From positions 310,001 through 374,000 of the forward strand of contig NZ_VFWX01000001.1 of assembly GCF_006442965.1 (NCBI RefSeq): a stretch of 64,000 bases of DNA, written 5' to 3'. The notes below the pieces were generated by a model. It did no database searches, was not told where the DNA came from, and saw nothing but the letters and a program-made list of their open reading frames with translations. The DNA is from Mesorhizobium sp. CU3 (GTDB lineage: Bacteria > Pseudomonadota > Alphaproteobacteria > Rhizobiales > Rhizobiaceae). Below, piece after piece: positions 1 to 8,805 of the stretch (the first letter of the stretch is position 1; every line of letters starts with the position of its first letter). Position numbers and translations under genes: made by a program.

Positions 1-338
1 GGCGTGACGAAGCCGCGGATGATAGCGCGGCCGGCTTCCATCAATTCGGCTGCGATCAATATGTCGACGTCGCCTTGCGAGGGCGACAGGGCGAAGACCG
101 GCAGCCGGCCGGTGTCACGCGCCATCTCGATGTAGTAGATCGTGGCGCCGGTGCGCTGGGCGACGCCAGCGACCGAGGTCGACTGGGCGATATAGCCGCT
201 GCGCTCGGCGACATCGGTGATCCAGTCGGCGAGCACGCCGCCGCCCTGGCCGCCGACGGCGAGCACGGCGAGTTTTATCACCCGCTCGTCATCAGAAGCG
301 CCCATCTTCGGGCGCAGCGCTGCGCTGGGGTCAAGCAT
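1..338 (-). CDS. iorB: Indolepyruvate oxidoreductase subunit beta, C-terminus off the left edge (partial)
   Basis: This is the N-terminal 112 codons of the gamma-type subunit of a 2-oxoacid:ferredoxin oxidoreductase, which works with IorA to decarboxylate an aryl-2-oxoacid to its acyl-CoA and pass electrons to ferredoxin. The translation shows the family glycine loop VGGQGGGVLADWI near residues 29-41 and the conserved stretch SVAGVAQRTGATIYYIE. I chose the ATG at 338 because it overlaps the iorA stop in an ATGCTTGA arrangement typical of translational coupling; a second in-frame ATG lies 11 codons downstream. The 3' end lies outside the window, so the total length is unknown. Confidence 0.88.
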   Translation of the reverse strand, partial: MLDPSAALRPKMGASDDERVIKLAVLAVGGQGGGVLADWITDVAERSGYIAQSTSVAGVAQRTGATIYYIEMARDTGRLPVFALSPSQGDVDILIAAELMEAGRAIIRGFVT

Positions 339-2484
339 CGGCGAACGTCAAACGACGGCTCTCGCGGCGCCGCTGCAGCAGGCCGATGACGGCGCGACGC
401 GCTTTTTCGAGGAAGCGATCCCAGCCACTGGGATTGTGGACGACATCGGCGCGGTAGAAGGACGGGCAAAGCACGGCGGCATCGGCCACCTCGCCGCAAT
501 TGCCGCAGCCGACGCAGTTCTGGTCGATCGAGGCCACCGGATCGTCGCGCAGCGGATCGTCGAGCGTCTTCACCGACAGTGACGGGCAGCCGGAAAGCCG
601 CATGCAGGCATGGTCGCCGGTGCAGATGTCCTCGTCGACGCCGAACTTCGGCTTCACCATGCGCTCGCCGCCCTTGATCGCCTTGTCGACCAACGGTTTT
701 TCGCGGCGCTGGCGGTTCAGCATGCATTCGGACGAGGCGACGATGACCTTCGGCCCTTTCTCCTCGGTGGTCAGCGCTTCGCGCAAGGTCGCCTGCATCT
801 TGCCGACATCATAGGTGCGGTCGATGTGGCGCAGCCATTTGACGCCCATGCCCTTCACCGCCTCGGTGATCGGGTGTTTCGTCGACTTGGTGCGGTTCGA
901 GGCGCGCGACGACAGGATGTCCTGGCCGCCGGTGGCGGCCGAGTAAAAATTGTCGACGATGACGATGACGCCGTCATTCTTGTTGAAGACTGCGTTGCCG
1001 ATCGAGGAGGTAAGGCCGTTGTGCCAGAAGCCGCCGTCGCCGACGAAGGAGATCGAACGGCGCTTGGCATCGGGCGAGTTGAAGGCGGAGGCCGAGGCGG
1101 GACCCAGCCCGTAGCCCATGGTGGTGGCGCCGAGCTCGAAGGGCGGCATGATCGAGAACAGATGGCAGCCGATGTCGGAGGCGATGTGGTGCTTGCCGAG
1201 TTCCTGCTCGACGAGCTTGGTCGCGGCGAAGATCGGCCGCTCGGGGCAGCCGATGCAGAAACCCGGCGGGCGGCCGGGAACGACATTGATGAGGTCGGCG
1301 GTGTCGACGCCCTCGCCCAGCTTGTTCGGCGCCCGCACCTCGCCCGGCAGCAGATGCGGCGCGTTGGCGCGCAGGAAGGAGCCGATGCCGTCGAGCATGA
1401 CCTGTCCGGTATACTCGCCGGCTATCGGCAGATGCTCCTTGCCGACCAGCTTCGTGCCGCGGCCGGCCTTGTGCAGCATGGCGGCAAAGGCCTGTTCGAT
1501 GTAGTTGGGCTGGCCTTCCTCCACGACCAGCACCGCCTGCTTGCCTTCGCAGAAGGCGAGGAACTCGTCATCGACCAGCGGGTAGACGGCGTTCAGCACA
1601 TAAAGCGGGACGTCGGTGTCGCCATAGGTGTCGGCAAGGCCGAGCCGCTGCAGGGCGCGGATAACCGAATTATACATGCCGCCCTGCATGACGATGCCGA
1701 CCGAGCCGTGATCCGGCCCGAACATCTCGTTGATCTCGCGCTCGCGAATGAAATTCACGGCAGCCGGCCAGCGCTTGGCGACCTTCTCCTTCTCATGCAG
1801 GAAGGAGGCCGGCGGCAGCACGATGCGGCCGGTGTCGCGGCGCGGCGCCGACAGCGCGTCGGCCACCGTCATTGGCGGGCGCTTGTTGTCCTTGGCGGTG
1901 AAGTGGCCGTGGACGTGGCAGCAGCGGATGCGCACCTGCAGCATCACCGGCGTGTTGGAGACCTCCGACAATTCGAAGCCGTCCTCGACCGTCTTGACGA
2001 TCGAGGGCAGGTTCGGACGCGGGTCGAGCAGCCAGACCTGGCTCTTCATGGCGAAGGCGTGGCTGCGCTCCTGCATGATGGAGGAGCCCTCGCCATAATC
2101 CTCGCCGACGATGATCAGCGCGCCGCCGGTGACGCCGCCGGACGCCAGATTGGCCAGCGCATCCGACGCGACATTGGTGCCGACGGTCGACTTGAAGGTG
2201 GCGGCACCGCGGATCGGATAATGCACGGAAGCGGCGAGCATGGCGGTGGCGGTGGCTTCCGAGGCGCTGGCCTCGAAATGCACGCCGAGCTCGCCAAGGA
2301 TGTCCTGCGCGTCGGCGAGCACGTCCATCAGATGGCTGATCGGCGCGCCCTGATAGCCGCCGACATAGCCGACGCCGCATTGCAGCAGCGCCTTGGTGAT
2401 GGCGAGAATGCCCTCGCCGGCAAATTCCTCACCGGCGCCCAGTCTCAGCTTTTCGACTTCCTTGGCAAAAGACCGTTCGGCCAT
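331..2484 (-). CDS. iorA: Indolepyruvate ferredoxin oxidoreductase subunit alpha
   Basis: This 717-residue protein is the large catalytic subunit of a thiamine-diphosphate 2-oxoacid:ferredoxin oxidoreductase. The N-terminal third has the pyruvate:ferredoxin-type pyrimidine domain (GYQGAPISHLMDVL, EASASEATATAM). The thiamine-diphosphate motif GDGGFWHNGL followed by IVDN lies past the middle. The C-terminal about 80 residues are a two-cluster ferredoxin domain, with CTGDHACMRLSGCP and CVGCGNC followed by a later CP. The start at 2484 is preceded by a strong GGAAGGAGG; an in-frame codon 12 residues upstream lacks this. It follows the marR gene by 61 bp and overlaps iorB by 8 bp. Substrate specificity (indolepyruvate, phenylglyoxylate or isatinate) cannot be read from sequence. 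Confidence 0.92.
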   Translation of the reverse strand: MAERSFAKEVEKLRLGAGEEFAGEGILAITKALLQCGVGYVGGYQGAPISHLMDVLADAQDILGELGVHFEASASEATATAMLAASVHYPIRGAATFKSTVGTNVASDALANLASGGVTGGALIIVGEDYGEGSSIMQERSHAFAMKSQVWLLDPRPNLPSIVKTVEDGFELSEVSNTPVMLQVRIRCCHVHGHFTAKDNKRPPMTVADALSAPRRDTGRIVLPPASFLHEKEKVAKRWPAAVNFIREREINEMFGPDHGSVGIVMQGGMYNSVIRALQRLGLADTYGDTDVPLYVLNAVYPLVDDEFLAFCEGKQAVLVVEEGQPNYIEQAFAAMLHKAGRGTKLVGKEHLPIAGEYTGQVMLDGIGSFLRANAPHLLPGEVRAPNKLGEGVDTADLINVVPGRPPGFCIGCPERPIFAATKLVEQELGKHHIASDIGCHLFSIMPPFELGATTMGYGLGPASASAFNSPDAKRRSISFVGDGGFWHNGLTSSIGNAVFNKNDGVIVIVDNFYSAATGGQDILSSRASNRTKSTKHPITEAVKGMGVKWLRHIDRTYDVGKMQATLREALTTEEKGPKVIVASSECMLNRQRREKPLVDKAIKGGERMVKPKFGVDEDICTGDHACMRLSGCPSLSVKTLDDPLRDDPVASIDQNCVGCGNCGEVADAAVLCPSFYRADVVHNPSGWDRFLEKARRAVIGLLQRRRESRRLTFADA

Positions 2485-2545
2485 GTCTGCCTCCTTCCGT
2501 TGCCGCCCTCCCGTTGCCAATTTGGGGGCGGCGCGTACGTCAAAT

Positions 2546-3022
2546 TCAGATGTCGTGCTTGCGGATGTTCTTCAGCATCTTCTGCAGGATCGCGATCAGC
2601 GCAGCATATTCGGCATCGTCGACATCCTCGAACATCGCCTCGAAGGCGTCGTGCATGGCCGGCCAGGCGCGGGTGAACAGCGCGCGGCCATCATCGGTCA
2701 GGAACACATGGCGGATACGGCTGTCGCTGACGCCCTGCTCGCGCCGCACCAAGCCCTGCCCTTCCAGCGCGTCGAGCGTACGGCTCAAGGTCGACTGCTC
2801 GATCACCGTGTAAACAGAGAGGTCGTTGACGGTGACGCCATCGGTGACCGAGAGCACGGCCAGCGTGCGCACCTGCGGAATGGTCAGGCCCTGCTTGCGG
2901 AAATCCACGCGCAAAGTGGCATTGTAGCGGCCCATGATGCGGTTCATCAGATAGGGCGCGAATTGCTGCAACCCGATCTGGCCGAGCGTCGAGATGCGCT
3001 GGCGCGGGGCGTTCTGTTCCAT
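2546..3022 (-). CDS. MarR-family transcriptional regulator (first of two)
   Basis: This 158-residue protein has the MarR winged-helix layout. An N-terminal dimerisation helix is followed by the HTH region around residues 50-105 (LTIPQVRTLAVLSV, NDLSVYTVIEQSTLSRTLDAL) and the wing (SDSRIRHVFLTDDGRALF). Its start codon shares one base with the stop of the upstream FAD oxidoreductase gene (TGATG), so the two are translationally coupled. It sits third in the minus-strand operon that begins with the cyclase, an unusual place for a regulator and suggestive of autoregulation. MarR proteins usually repress catabolic operons and release DNA on binding an aromatic or CoA-thioester ligand. The palindromes at 5490, 13080, 20212 and 21095 are plausible targets of this protein or of the second MarR at 16235. 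Confidence 0.9.
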   Translation of the reverse strand: MEQNAPRQRISTLGQIGLQQFAPYLMNRIMGRYNATLRVDFRKQGLTIPQVRTLAVLSVTDGVTVNDLSVYTVIEQSTLSRTLDALEGQGLVRREQGVSDSRIRHVFLTDDGRALFTRAWPAMHDAFEAMFEDVDDAEYAALIAILQKMLKNIRKHDI

Positions 3023-4593
3023 CAGATCCTCCCAGCCAGCAGGAAGCCGGAACCGCCGCCAAGGCCAGCGCCCGAGTGGGTCGAGGCGCCGATATGATAG
3101 AGGCCCTTGATGCCGGTCTCGTGGTTGCGGCTTGATTTGAACGGCCGCCACAGGAAGGCCTGGTCGATGGTCGATGACCCGCCATAGGGATCGCCGCCGA
3201 CCAGGTTGATGTTCATCGCTTCGAGATCGGCCGGCGAATAGGCGCGGCGCGCAATCACCGTGTCGCGGAAGCCGTCGATGTGGTGGGCAAGGATCGCCTC
3301 TACGCGGTCGGCGTAGGCCTCGCGCAGGGTCTCGGTCCACCGGCCATCTGCGGGAACGTCCAGCTTGCCGGCGGCATCGCCCTTGATGTGGCGCGGCGCC
3401 TCCGGCAACTGCAGCCACAGGATCGCCTTGCCTTCCGGACAGCGCGACGGGTCGAGTGCGTGCGGCTGGCCGACGCAGATGGTCGGCACGTCCGGCAGCA
3501 GACCGCGCACGGCTTCGTTGCAGGCCTTCGACACGCCGTCGAGCCCCGGCGTCAGATGCAGCAGCGCCACCTTGTCCAGCCCCTCGCCGCGCCATGACGG
3601 CGGCTTATCGAGCGCGTAGTGGATCTGGAAATTGCCTTTGCCGTAACGATAGGACTGCGTGGCTTTCGCCGCCGCCTCGGGCGCGTCCTTGCCAAGCAGG
3701 CGGCCGTAAAGCTGCGTCGGGGTGACCGAGCAGACGACGCTCTTCGTAGCGGTCAGCGTTTCGCCGGAAGCGAGCCGCACGCCGGTGGCGCGGCCGCCCG
3801 ACTGGACGATCGCGGCGACGTCGGCATTGACGCGGATTTCGCCGCCGCGTTCCTTGATCAGCGCCTCGAAGGCGGCGAGCAGGTTCTTCGCGCCCCCCTT
3901 GACGATCGGCGCGCCGGCGGCTTCCAGCGCGAAGGCGATGACCTTGGCGATCTGGCCGGAAAAAGCGTCTTCCGGGCCGAGCCCGGCATGCAGCACCCAG
4001 GGCGCCCAAAGCGCGCGGACCGTATCGGATGTGTAGGTCGTCTCAAGCCAGCCGCGGGCCGGCACCAGCGCCTCGCCCAGGAAGGCGGCAAGATTGCGCG
4101 GACCGCGCCGCCAGGCTTCGCCGGCCATGAGCTTCGTCGTCGGATAGGACCAGAGCGCGCCGCCGAGCAGGCCGAAGAGCAGCCCAGCGTTGCGCTCGAT
4201 GTCGCCGACATCGCCGCCATGGCGGTCGCCGTCGCCGGACGCGATCCGGTTCAGCGCCGCGATGTTGGCGGCGCGGTCTGTGGTGAGCACGGCATGGCTG
4301 CCGTCCGGCGTAAGCACGCCGGTCGGCGTCGCCGTGTGGCAGAACTCCAGGCCATGCCGCGCCAGGTCCTTGCCCAATGCGGCAAAGGCCGGCGAGGTGA
4401 TGAACAGCACAAAGGTCGTCGCCATAACATCGTGGACGAAGCCCGGCGCCGTGATCTCCTCGGTGCGCATGCAGCCGCCGATTCGGTCGTTGCGCTCGAG
4501 CACCAGCACCCTGGCGCCCTTGGCGCCAAGCATCGTAGCGCAGACCAAGGCGTTGATGCCGCTGCCGACGATGATGTGATCGACGTCGCTCAT
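3022..4593 (-). CDS. NAD(P)/FAD-dependent oxidoreductase, phytoene-desaturase/PYROXD2-like (copy A)
   Basis: This 523-residue flavoprotein begins with a dinucleotide-binding motif (HIIVGSGINALVCATML) and the downstream LERNDRIGGCMRTEE typical of the amine-oxidase/phytoene-desaturase superfamily. It ends with the second FAD motif (GASTHSGAGLGGGSGFLLAG). No signal peptide or membrane span is visible. It lies 16 bp after the cyclase gene and overlaps the marR start by one base, so it is part of one operon. It resembles the divergent gene at 5521 in length and in the C-terminal VGGDPYGGSS and VGGDQICGSH regions, so the two may be ancient paralogues. The reaction is unknown; oxidation or desaturation of a ring compound is the family expectation. 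Confidence 0.85.
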   Translation of the reverse strand: MSDVDHIIVGSGINALVCATMLGAKGARVLVLERNDRIGGCMRTEEITAPGFVHDVMATTFVLFITSPAFAALGKDLARHGLEFCHTATPTGVLTPDGSHAVLTTDRAANIAALNRIASGDGDRHGGDVGDIERNAGLLFGLLGGALWSYPTTKLMAGEAWRRGPRNLAAFLGEALVPARGWLETTYTSDTVRALWAPWVLHAGLGPEDAFSGQIAKVIAFALEAAGAPIVKGGAKNLLAAFEALIKERGGEIRVNADVAAIVQSGGRATGVRLASGETLTATKSVVCSVTPTQLYGRLLGKDAPEAAAKATQSYRYGKGNFQIHYALDKPPSWRGEGLDKVALLHLTPGLDGVSKACNEAVRGLLPDVPTICVGQPHALDPSRCPEGKAILWLQLPEAPRHIKGDAAGKLDVPADGRWTETLREAYADRVEAILAHHIDGFRDTVIARRAYSPADLEAMNINLVGGDPYGGSSTIDQAFLWRPFKSSRNHETGIKGLYHIGASTHSGAGLGGGSGFLLAGRI

Positions 4594-4609
4594 CGTCGTG
4601 GCCTTGGCG

Positions 4610-5401
4610 TTAACCCCGCGGCACCAGCGCCAAAGCGCGGATCGGGCTGCCGGTGCCGTGCTCGATCTTGAGCGGGGCGGCGATCAGGATCGCGCCTTTC
4701 GGCGGCAGCTGGTCGAGATTGCAGAGGCTGGCCAGGCCGTAGCGGTTGGCCTTGTGCATCAGCGTGTGCGCCGGAAATGGCGGCTCCATGCCGCCGGCCT
4801 TGCCGGCGTCGGTGCCGATGGTCTCCGAGCCCCAGCCCTTGATGTCCTTGGCAATCAGGAACTGGATGGCTTCCGCCGTCGGTCCAGGCGTGTGCGGGCC
4901 GGTCTCATTGGCGTTGAGGAACTCGGCCTCGGAGCCGTTGCGCTTATACCAGTCGGTGCGCATCACCACCCATTCGCCGGGGTTGATGGCGCCGTGCTTG
5001 GCCTCCCAGGCCTTGATGTGGTCGACGGTGAGCAGGAAGTCGTGGTCGGCGGCGGACTCTTTCGAGCAGTCGATGACGTTGACCGGACCGACGAAATTCT
5101 GCGCCGGAATGGTGTCGGTGGCGCCGTCCGGATAGTCCTTGCCGGTGATCCAGTGTTGCGGGGCGTCGAAATGGGTGCCGGAATGCTCGCCGAGCTTCAG
5201 CCAGTTCCAGGCCCACCACGGACCGTTCTTGTCGTATTTGGAGATTTGATGGATTTCGACCTTCGGGGTGTCGACGGCGAGTTCCGGCGGCAGCTTGATC
5301 AGCGGCGTGTTGGGCCCGAGCGGCGCCGACAGGTCGACCACCTTGATGGCGCCCGAAAGCAGCTGGCCGGCGACCTCGCCGAGGAGTTTCTGCGTGTCCA
5401 T
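4610..5401 (-). CDS. Cyclase-family metal-dependent hydrolase, isatin hydrolase/kynurenine formamidase-like
   Basis: This 263-residue protein belongs to the cyclase family (PF04199 type). It carries the metal-binding signature HSGTHFDAPQH (H73, H77, D79, H83) and a tryptophan-rich stretch just before it. Members hydrolyse cyclic or aryl amides: kynurenine formamidase opens formylkynurenine, and isatin hydrolase opens isatin to isatinate using manganese. The start at 5401 is preceded by GAGGG; an in-frame upstream codon at 5485 would run into the palindrome at 5490. It is the first gene of the minus-strand operon that ends with iorAB. That context favours isatin hydrolase: isatinate is an aryl-2-oxoacid, which IorAB could convert to 2-aminobenzoyl-CoA. 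This assignment is inference; the family call is firm. Confidence 0.82.
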   Translation of the reverse strand: MDTQKLLGEVAGQLLSGAIKVVDLSAPLGPNTPLIKLPPELAVDTPKVEIHQISKYDKNGPWWAWNWLKLGEHSGTHFDAPQHWITGKDYPDGATDTIPAQNFVGPVNVIDCSKESAADHDFLLTVDHIKAWEAKHGAINPGEWVVMRTDWYKRNGSEAEFLNANETGPHTPGPTAEAIQFLIAKDIKGWGSETIGTDAGKAGGMEPPFPAHTLMHKANRYGLASLCNLDQLPPKGAILIAAPLKIEHGTGSPIRALALVPRG

Positions 5402-5456
5402 GGTCTTTGTTCCCTCTTGTCCGTGATCATCAAGGCTCGTTTCGGCCCTTAATATC

Positions 5457-5485
5457 CTACTAGACGAAAACATATGCATCTGCAA
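5457..5485 (-). promoter_or_regulatory. Candidate promoter for the cyclase-iorAB operon
   Basis: Read on the minus strand, TTGCAG (5480-5485) and TAGTAG (5457-5462) are separated by 17 bases, a workable -35/-10 pair upstream of the start at 5401. The pair is a weak match to the consensus and was picked by eye. Confidence 0.3.
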
Positions 5486-5489
5486 TTAT

Positions 5490-5503
5490 CTTTAAGCATA
5501 AAG
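5490..5503. promoter_or_regulatory. Palindromic operator candidate, site 1 (divergent FAD oxidoreductase/cyclase promoters)
   Basis: CTTTAAGCATAAAG is a 14-bp palindrome with one mismatched pair at its centre, in an AT-rich island of otherwise GC-rich DNA. It lies in the 119-bp divergent intergenic region, 17 bp before the GTG at 5521. Close relatives of this site occur at 13080, 20212 and 21095, each just upstream of a transcription unit of the same cluster. Confidence 0.55.
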
Positions 5504-5520
5504 GATTTTGGGATGGGCGG

Positions 5521-7095
5521 GTGAGCGAGTTTGACGCCATCTTTGTCGGGGCGGGCCACAACAGCTTGGCTTGTGCGGCGCATTTGGCGCTCAAAGGTTG
5601 GAAAACAGCGGTTTTCGAGCGCAGCCAGACGATCGGCGGCGCCGTCCGCACGGCCGAATACACGCTTCCCGGTTTCCGCCACGATTTCGGCGCGATGAAT
5701 CTGAGCCTGTTCGCCGGCTCGGCCTTCCACCGGAAATATGCAAATGAATTGAAAACCCACGGGTTGGACTTCGCCCCGGTGGCCGATTGTTTCGCCAGCG
5801 CGTTCCCGGATGGAAAGTGGTTCGGCGTCAGCAACGACCTTGAAAGGACCACATTGCGGCTGGCGGCTTTCTCGGCGGCCGATGCCGCCACGTGGCGCCG
5901 GCTGGTCGGCGCCTTCCCGGGTGAGGCCGAGCATCTGTTCCGGCTGCTCGGATCGCCGATGAGCGCGCGGGCGCTGGCCGGCACGGGCTGGAATATCTGG
6001 CGCAAGAAGGGCCTTGCCGGCGCGCTGGATACGGGCCGGCTGCTGCTCTCCTCGCCCCGCGCATGGCTGGAAGAGAATTTCGAGACGCCGCATGTGCGCA
6101 CCGCGCTCGCCGCCTGGGGCATGCATCTCGACTTCGCGCCCGACATCGCCGGCGGCGCCGTCTTCCCCTATCTGGAATCGATGGCCAACCAGAGTTTCGG
6201 CATGGTGCTGGGCAAAGGCGGCGCCGATACCATAATCCGCGCGCTGGCCGGCATGGTGACCGCTGCCGGCGGCCAGATCGTAACCGGCGCGGATGTCGCG
6301 GAGATCACCGTTGCCGGCGGACGGGCGACAGGTGTGCGGCTGGCATCCGGCGATTTCCACATCGCCAGCAAGGCCGTCATTGCCGGCGTTGCGCCAAAGG
6401 CCCTTACAGGCAAGCTTCTGCCCGATGGCTCCGGCGATGCGGCGTTCGACACGGCGATGCAAAAGTTCCGTTACGCGCCGGGCACGATGATGATCCATCT
6501 GGCGCTGGACGATTTGCCGGACTGGAGCGCCGCTGCGGAGCTTCGTCAGTTCGCCTATGTGCATCTGGCGCCGTCGCTCGACGCGATGTCGCGGACCTAT
6601 CAGCAGGCGATGGCCGGCATACTGCCGGACCAGCCGGTGCTCGTCGTCGGCCAGCCGACGGCTGTCGACCCTTCGCGCGCGCCGGCGGGCAAGCATGTGC
6701 TGTGGGTGCAAGTGCGCATGCTGCCGGCGGAGATCCTCGGGGACGCCGCCGGCAAGATCGCGCCCGCGCACTGGGATGCCGTGAAGGACGCCTATGCCGA
6801 GCGCGTGCTCGACATCATCGAAAGCTATGCGCCAGGGTTGCGCAAAAAGATCCTCGGCCGTGCTGTTTTTTCGCCGCTCGACCTCGAACGCGAGAATCCG
6901 AACCTCGTCGGCGGCGACCAGATCTGCGGCAGCCACCATCTGGCGCAGAATTTCCTGTTCCGCCCGGCGCGCGGCCACGCGCGCTGGAACACGCCGGTCT
7001 CGAACCTCTACCTCACCGGGGCCGCGACATGGCCAGGCGCCGGCACGGGCGCGGGATCGGGCTTCATGCTCGCGCAACAGCTTGGCGGGAGGTAG
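5521..7095 (+). CDS. NAD(P)/FAD-dependent oxidoreductase, phytoene-desaturase/PYROXD2-like (copy B)
   Basis: This 524-residue flavoprotein starts with a GTG and an N-terminal Rossmann motif (AIFVGAGHNSLACAAHLAL, then FERSQTIGGAVRTAE). It closes with LTGAATWPGAGTGAGSGFM, the second FAD-binding motif. It matches the divergent copy A in length and overall plan, but the two are clearly diverged. No signal peptide is visible. It is transcribed away from the cyclase operon from a shared 119-bp region with a palindrome, and is followed 110 bp later by an ABC binding protein. The substrate is unknown. Because both copies flank an isatin-hydrolase-like gene, I infer oxidation of an indole-derived intermediate, with low certainty. 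Confidence 0.85.
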   Translation: MSEFDAIFVGAGHNSLACAAHLALKGWKTAVFERSQTIGGAVRTAEYTLPGFRHDFGAMNLSLFAGSAFHRKYANELKTHGLDFAPVADCFASAFPDGKWFGVSNDLERTTLRLAAFSAADAATWRRLVGAFPGEAEHLFRLLGSPMSARALAGTGWNIWRKKGLAGALDTGRLLLSSPRAWLEENFETPHVRTALAAWGMHLDFAPDIAGGAVFPYLESMANQSFGMVLGKGGADTIIRALAGMVTAAGGQIVTGADVAEITVAGGRATGVRLASGDFHIASKAVIAGVAPKALTGKLLPDGSGDAAFDTAMQKFRYAPGTMMIHLALDDLPDWSAAAELRQFAYVHLAPSLDAMSRTYQQAMAGILPDQPVLVVGQPTAVDPSRAPAGKHVLWVQVRMLPAEILGDAAGKIAPAHWDAVKDAYAERVLDIIESYAPGLRKKILGRAVFSPLDLERENPNLVGGDQICGSHHLAQNFLFRPARGHARWNTPVSNLYLTGAATWPGAGTGAGSGFMLAQQLGGR

Positions 7096-7205
7096 CTCCA
7101 ACGAGTTTATCGAGGCGACGAGAGGCAAGGCGCTGCTGCCCACGAAGCCTGAACCAATGAACGGATAGTGCCGCGCAAAGAGAATAACCAACAAGGGGAA
7201 CGACC

Positions 7206-8735
7206 ATGACAATCAACAGACGCGAATTGCTTGGATACAGTGCAGCAGCACTTGGCGTGGCCGCTATTGGCCTGCCGAGAATAGCCAAGGCCGCCGCCGA
7301 CGAACTCACCATCGCCTACAACGTCAACCTGCCCTCTTGGGACCCGACGACCGGCCCCTCGGCCGTCAACCCGACCATCCAGGGCCTCTACCAGTCGGTG
7401 TTCGACCAGATCATCGGCCAGAAGCCGGACCTCTCCTTCACGCCTGGACTGCTCACCGAATGGGGCTGGAACGACGATCGCACCAAGGTGACGATGACGG
7501 TGCGCGAGGGCGTGAAATGGCATGACGGCTCGCCCTTCACGCCGGAAGACGTCGTCTGGTCGCTGACCCGCGCCGGCGACGAGAAGACCGGCAACCCGAT
7601 CCAGTTCGTCTGGAAGAACGTCAACAATTTCAAGATCGACGGCAACAAGATCACCGGCGACGTCGTGCAGTTCGACCCGGTCTATTTCAAGTGGATGTCG
7701 TTCCTGACCGGCTACATCCTGCCCAAGGCCTATTACGAGAAGGTCGGCGCGGAGGGCTTCGAAAAGGCGCCTATCGGCACCGGCCCCTATATGGTCGACA
7801 AGTTCGAGCGCAACGCCTTCCTGCGGCTGAAGGCCAATCCGAATTACTGGGGCACGAAGCCGGCCTTCGAGAATGTGACGATCAAGTTCGTCACCGACGC
7901 GGCGAGCCGCGTCGCCGAAATCGAGTCCGGCTCCTCGCATGTGACGCTCGAAATTCCCTATGAGGAATATGACCGCCTCATCAAGAAGAGCGGGCTGGCC
8001 GGCTCGATCAAGAATGTCTCCGACATCGGCATGATCTTCTTCAACAACAAGGACGCCATGCTGGACAAGAACGTCCGCCAGGCGGCCGTGATGGCGGTGG
8101 ACAAGGAGCTTTTGGTCAAGCGGCTGCTGCGCGGCTACGGCCAGCCGATCGACACGCTGGAGACGCCGGAATATGCCGCCTTCGATCCGTCGATCAAGGT
8201 CGAGCACAATCCGGAAAAGGCCAAGGAACTGCTCGCCGCTTCCGGCTATTCGACCAAGAAGCCGGCCAAGTTCACCATCCAGACGACCAAGGGCTTCAAG
8301 CCCAAGGACTACGAGATGGTGCAGGCGATCGTCGGCATGTGGCGCAAGGTCGGCATCGAGGCCGAGATCGAGGTCTACGAGATCGCCAAGCACTACGAGT
8401 TGCGCGCCGCGCACAAGCTGGCGCCGGCCGCCTTCTACAACTGGGGCAATTCTATCGGCGATCCGACCACCTCGACCGGCTTCGCCATGTTCGGCCCGTC
8501 GCCGCATTCGTCGTGGAAGACCGACGACCTCGATGCCAAGATCGGCCCGCTGTGGGGCGAGAAGGACGAGGCCAAGCGCATCGCCGGCTGGAAGGCGGTC
8601 GACAAGTATATCGCCGAGCAGGCCTATGTGCTGCCGCTGATCCAGTATGCGCAGCCGATCGTGCATTCGAAGAAGGTCAATGTCGTGCAGCACATCTCCG
8701 GCGCTCTGCTGCCGGCGCTGATGACTCCGGCCTGA
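7206..8735 (+). CDS. ABC transporter substrate-binding protein, family 5 (peptide/opine type), Tat-exported
   Basis: This 509-residue periplasmic solute-binding protein belongs to the DppA/OppA family. The N-terminus carries a twin-arginine signal (INRRELLGYSAAALGVAAIG) ending near an AKAAAD cleavage region. Conserved family stretches include WHDGSPFTPEDVVWSL and the repeated lobes containing GTGPYMVDKFERNAFLRL. It is preceded by AAGGGGAACGACC and followed by a hairpin before the permease genes. With the next four genes it makes a complete importer. These systems carry peptides, opines, nickel and diverse small molecules. Here the ligand is probably the substrate of the flanking catabolic genes, which is inference from position only. 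Confidence 0.9.
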   Translation: MTINRRELLGYSAAALGVAAIGLPRIAKAAADELTIAYNVNLPSWDPTTGPSAVNPTIQGLYQSVFDQIIGQKPDLSFTPGLLTEWGWNDDRTKVTMTVREGVKWHDGSPFTPEDVVWSLTRAGDEKTGNPIQFVWKNVNNFKIDGNKITGDVVQFDPVYFKWMSFLTGYILPKAYYEKVGAEGFEKAPIGTGPYMVDKFERNAFLRLKANPNYWGTKPAFENVTIKFVTDAASRVAEIESGSSHVTLEIPYEEYDRLIKKSGLAGSIKNVSDIGMIFFNNKDAMLDKNVRQAAVMAVDKELLVKRLLRGYGQPIDTLETPEYAAFDPSIKVEHNPEKAKELLAASGYSTKKPAKFTIQTTKGFKPKDYEMVQAIVGMWRKVGIEAEIEVYEIAKHYELRAAHKLAPAAFYNWGNSIGDPTTSTGFAMFGPSPHSSWKTDDLDAKIGPLWGEKDEAKRIAGWKAVDKYIAEQAYVLPLIQYAQPIVHSKKVNVVQHISGALLPALMTPA

Positions 8736-8760
8736 TCGTCGGCCTTCCATTGCCACGCGC

Positions 8761-8786
8761 GCCGTCCGCAAGACGGCCCGCTTTTT
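8761..8786 (+). terminator. Hairpin plus T-run between binding protein and permease
   Basis: GCCGTC (8761-8766) and GACGGC (8772-8777) form a perfect 6-bp stem with a 5-base loop, followed within four bases by TTTTT. It lies 26 bp after the binding-protein stop and 20 bp before the permease start. Partial termination here would make more binding protein than permease. Confidence 0.6.
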
Positions 8787-8805
8787 CATCCAGGCTCATG
8801 GGCAG

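Noticed and set aside
610..2676. Long plus-strand open frame of 688 codons opposite iorA
   Set aside because: It is antisense to a protein with full thiamine-diphosphate and ferredoxin motifs, and its own translation is low-complexity R/G/D-rich. High-GC DNA yields such shadows.
5449..8789. Two long minus-strand open frames (5449-7212, 7107-8789)
   Set aside because: They lie antisense to an FAD oxidoreductase and a binding protein with clear motifs, and show shadow-type composition.
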